Part shown: positions 4,936-5,979 of the stretch, piece by piece
Numbering within the stretch: position 1 is the stretch's first letter
How the letters are laid out: every line of letters begins with the position of its first letter
NCBI GenBank assembly: GCA_964384945.1
Contig: CAYLMK010000058.1
Span: 1-5,979, forward strand
Length of the DNA stretch: 5,979 nt
Reading direction: 5' to 3'
Source of the DNA: S015-6 sp964384945
GTDB lineage: Bacteria > Desulfobacterota > DSWW01
The notes under the pieces: generated by a model
The model's database searches: none
What the model was told of the DNA's origin: nothing
What the model saw: the letters and a program-made list of their open reading frames with translations, nothing else
Position numbers and translations under genes: made by a program

Positions 4936-5919
4936 ATGGCCGCCAAAAAGGACGCCCCCATAGGAATCGAGGAGTGGTCTTACCGGAAGACCCTCGACCC
5001 CATCGAACTTCAGCCCATCTACCTCGATTTCAGAAACGAGATCGTCGCGCCCGAGAAGGTGGCCGTCATCACTCATTATTTCCTCGACAAGTGGGCCCCG
5101 CAGCTCGGGCCCACGCTCACCCTGCTCATCATCCGCCTCAGACGTTACTGCTACTTCAACCGGCTCACCAAGGAGCGAAGGGATTGGTGCTATCCCACGC
5201 AGGAAACCCTTGCCAGGGAGGTCGGAGTCTCAGTGGACACGATACAAAGGGAGCTCAAAAGGCCCCTTGCAGGGTACTTCGTCAGAAGAGGCGCAAGGTA
5301 CATCTACAATCCCGTGAAAAAGAAGAAAATAAGGACCTCGGATACGTACTACGTTGTCATGGACGAACCTCTGACTCCGGAAGACGAGGAGGGCCTGAAG
5401 ACCAAGGTGGAGGAACGGTCCCGCCATAATGAGGCCGAAGAAAGGCGACGGGAATCACCTAAACCGCAAATTGCGGTTCAGGTCCGGTCCACGGCGGAGA
5501 AAGCCTCACCTAAACCGCAAATTGCGGTTCAGCATAGCTACCGCAATTTGCGGCAGGAAGACGTACTCTTAAGAGGTACTTTAAGAAACGTTAACGTTAA
5601 TGCTGATTTGTCAGACCCTCCTAAAGATCCTGAACCCCTGGAAGGAGAGAAAGAAGCGCAAGTCCAAGGCGTCGTTCGTGAGATGCTCGAAGTACTTGGC
5701 GATCCTCAGAGCATGAAGTACTACGCCTTCCTCGCCCGCAGAATCCTTGATGCATACCAATCCCCGGAGCTTATTTTCAGGGCACTGAGCGAGACCAAAG
5801 ACGAGGCCCGCATGGGCAGGATCAGGCGATCCAGAGCCGCCTTCTTCGTCGACCTGGTCAAGCGGTATTGCGCTGAGGACGGGGTCAGTTTGAAGAGAGA
5901 TACACCGGCACCACCCTGA
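4936..5919 (+). CDS. Putative replication initiator with winged-helix domain (lambda O-like layout)
   Basis: A 327-aa, highly charged soluble protein. ATG 4936 has AAAGGTG (4923-4929) upstream and lies 11 bases after the nrdD stop, so the two are probably co-transcribed. Residues ~35-145 form a helix-rich DNA-binding domain. Its clear helix-turn-helix is at ~86-108 (YPTQETLAREVGVSVDTIQR), followed by a basic wing (RRGARYIYNPVKKKKIR). Residues ~150-240 are a hydrophilic linker in which SPKPQIAVQ occurs twice (174-182 and 191-199). Residues ~240-327 form a second helical domain (GDPQSMKYYAFLARR...GRIRRSRAAFFVDLVKRY). An N-terminal helix-turn-helix, a linker coding for iteron-like palindromes, and a C-terminal interaction domain is the plan of phage/plasmid initiators such as lambda O. 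Assignment rests on this layout, not on a recognised family match. A transcription regulator is the main alternative. Confidence 0.6.
   Translation: MAAKKDAPIGIEEWSYRKTLDPIELQPIYLDFRNEIVAPEKVAVITHYFLDKWAPQLGPTLTLLIIRLRRYCYFNRLTKERRDWCYPTQETLAREVGVSVDTIQRELKRPLAGYFVRRGARYIYNPVKKKKIRTSDTYYVVMDEPLTPEDEEGLKTKVEERSRHNEAEERRRESPKPQIAVQVRSTAEKASPKPQIAVQHSYRNLRQEDVLLRGTLRNVNVNADLSDPPKDPEPLEGEKEAQVQGVVREMLEVLGDPQSMKYYAFLARRILDAYQSPELIFRALSETKDEARMGRIRRSRAAFFVDLVKRYCAEDGVSLKRDTPAPP
5455..5553. repeat. Iteron-like palindromic repeats (three copies) inside the putative initiator gene
   Basis: Two identical 27-base direct repeats (5455-5481 and 5506-5532; start-to-start 51 bases) each contain the dyad AACCGCAA-A-TTGCGGTT. 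A third copy of the core, ACCGCAATTTGCGG (5540-5553), is in inverted orientation, centred 26 bases from the second. Copies 1 and 2 are read as SPKPQIAVQ. Copy 3 is read in a different frame as YRNLR, so the conserved entity is the DNA. Palindromic iterons inside an initiator gene are the known layout of the lambda-type origin. The initiator just upstream in the same gene is the likely binder. Confidence 0.75.
5561..5610. other. A+T-rich segment next to the iterons, candidate DNA-unwinding element
   Basis: By hand count 33 of 50 bases are A or T, clearly above the surrounding coding sequence, directly beside the iteron-like array. It contains two perfect palindromes, CTCTTAAGAG (5566-5575) and AACGTTAACGTT (5587-5598). 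In lambda-type origins the A+T-rich segment that melts lies on one side of the iterons; this has the same placement. It remains in frame within the gene (RNVNVNADL). Confidence 0.4.
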
Positions 5920-5969
5920 GAAAAAGGTGATATCCTGAATTTAGTTGAAATTGAAAGGGAGGCTCCCCT

Positions 5970-5979
5970 GTGGAAAGAT
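5970..5979 (+). CDS. Start of a further downstream gene (first three codons only)
   Basis: GTG at 5970 lies 7 bases after GGGAGG (5957-5962), a good ribosome site, and 50 bases after the stop of the putative initiator, in the same direction. Only Met-Glu-Arg can be read before the window ends. The ribosome site partly overlaps a small inverted repeat (GGGAG with CTCCC). The gene's identity, for instance a helicase loader or nrdG, cannot be told. Confidence 0.35.

Noticed and set aside
5455..5553. CRISPR array
   Set aside because: Only two full repeats, in frame inside a coding gene with a 24-base gap and an inverted third core; the palindromic iteron explanation fits better.

Overview
The window looks like one end of an integrated mobile element in an anaerobic or facultatively anaerobic bacterium. 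The class III (oxygen-sensitive) ribonucleotide reductase supports the lifestyle. The G+C-rich coding style and an Arg(CCG) tRNA target would fit a Desulfobacterota/deltaproteobacterium-like host, but that taxonomic guess is weak. No database search was possible.

Layout. (1) 1-337: decayed flank with a very short antitoxin-like frame overlapping by 4 bases a MazF/PemK-type toxin gene that has lost its middle. (2) 338-550: non-coding flank ending in the 3' portion (anticodon arm, variable loop, T arm, acceptor strand, CCA) of a tRNA-Arg(CCG) on the minus strand. The 5' half is absent, so this is an attachment-site scar. (3) 551-1951: a promoter, a nest of GTTGGAAA-type repeats, and an intact tyrosine recombinase (376 aa, all catalytic residues present). 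(4) 1952-2437: about 490 bases of G+C-rich, hairpin-rich DNA without a credible gene. (5) 2438-4924: a class III ribonucleotide reductase (NrdD) with an N-terminal ATP cone and a C-terminal glutaredoxin/NrdH-like domain in the same polypeptide. (6) 4936-5919: 11 bases downstream, a winged-helix protein that I interpret as a replication initiator. Its coding sequence carries three copies of a palindromic repeat followed by an A+T-rich stretch, the architecture of an origin embedded in its initiator gene (compare lambda O). (7) 5970-5979: the first codons of a probable further gene in the same operon.

How the parts may work together (inference): the recombinase inserts the element at the tRNA-Arg 3' end. 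The initiator would start replication of the excised element from the origin inside its own gene. The co-transcribed NrdD-redoxin fusion would supply deoxynucleotides under anoxia without formate or a separate redoxin. The glycyl-radical activase NrdG is not in the window.

Most worth following up: the iteron-like array inside the 4936-5919 gene, conserved as DNA in two different reading frames; the NrdD-glutaredoxin fusion; and the pairing of that enzyme with a putative replication initiator on an integrative element.
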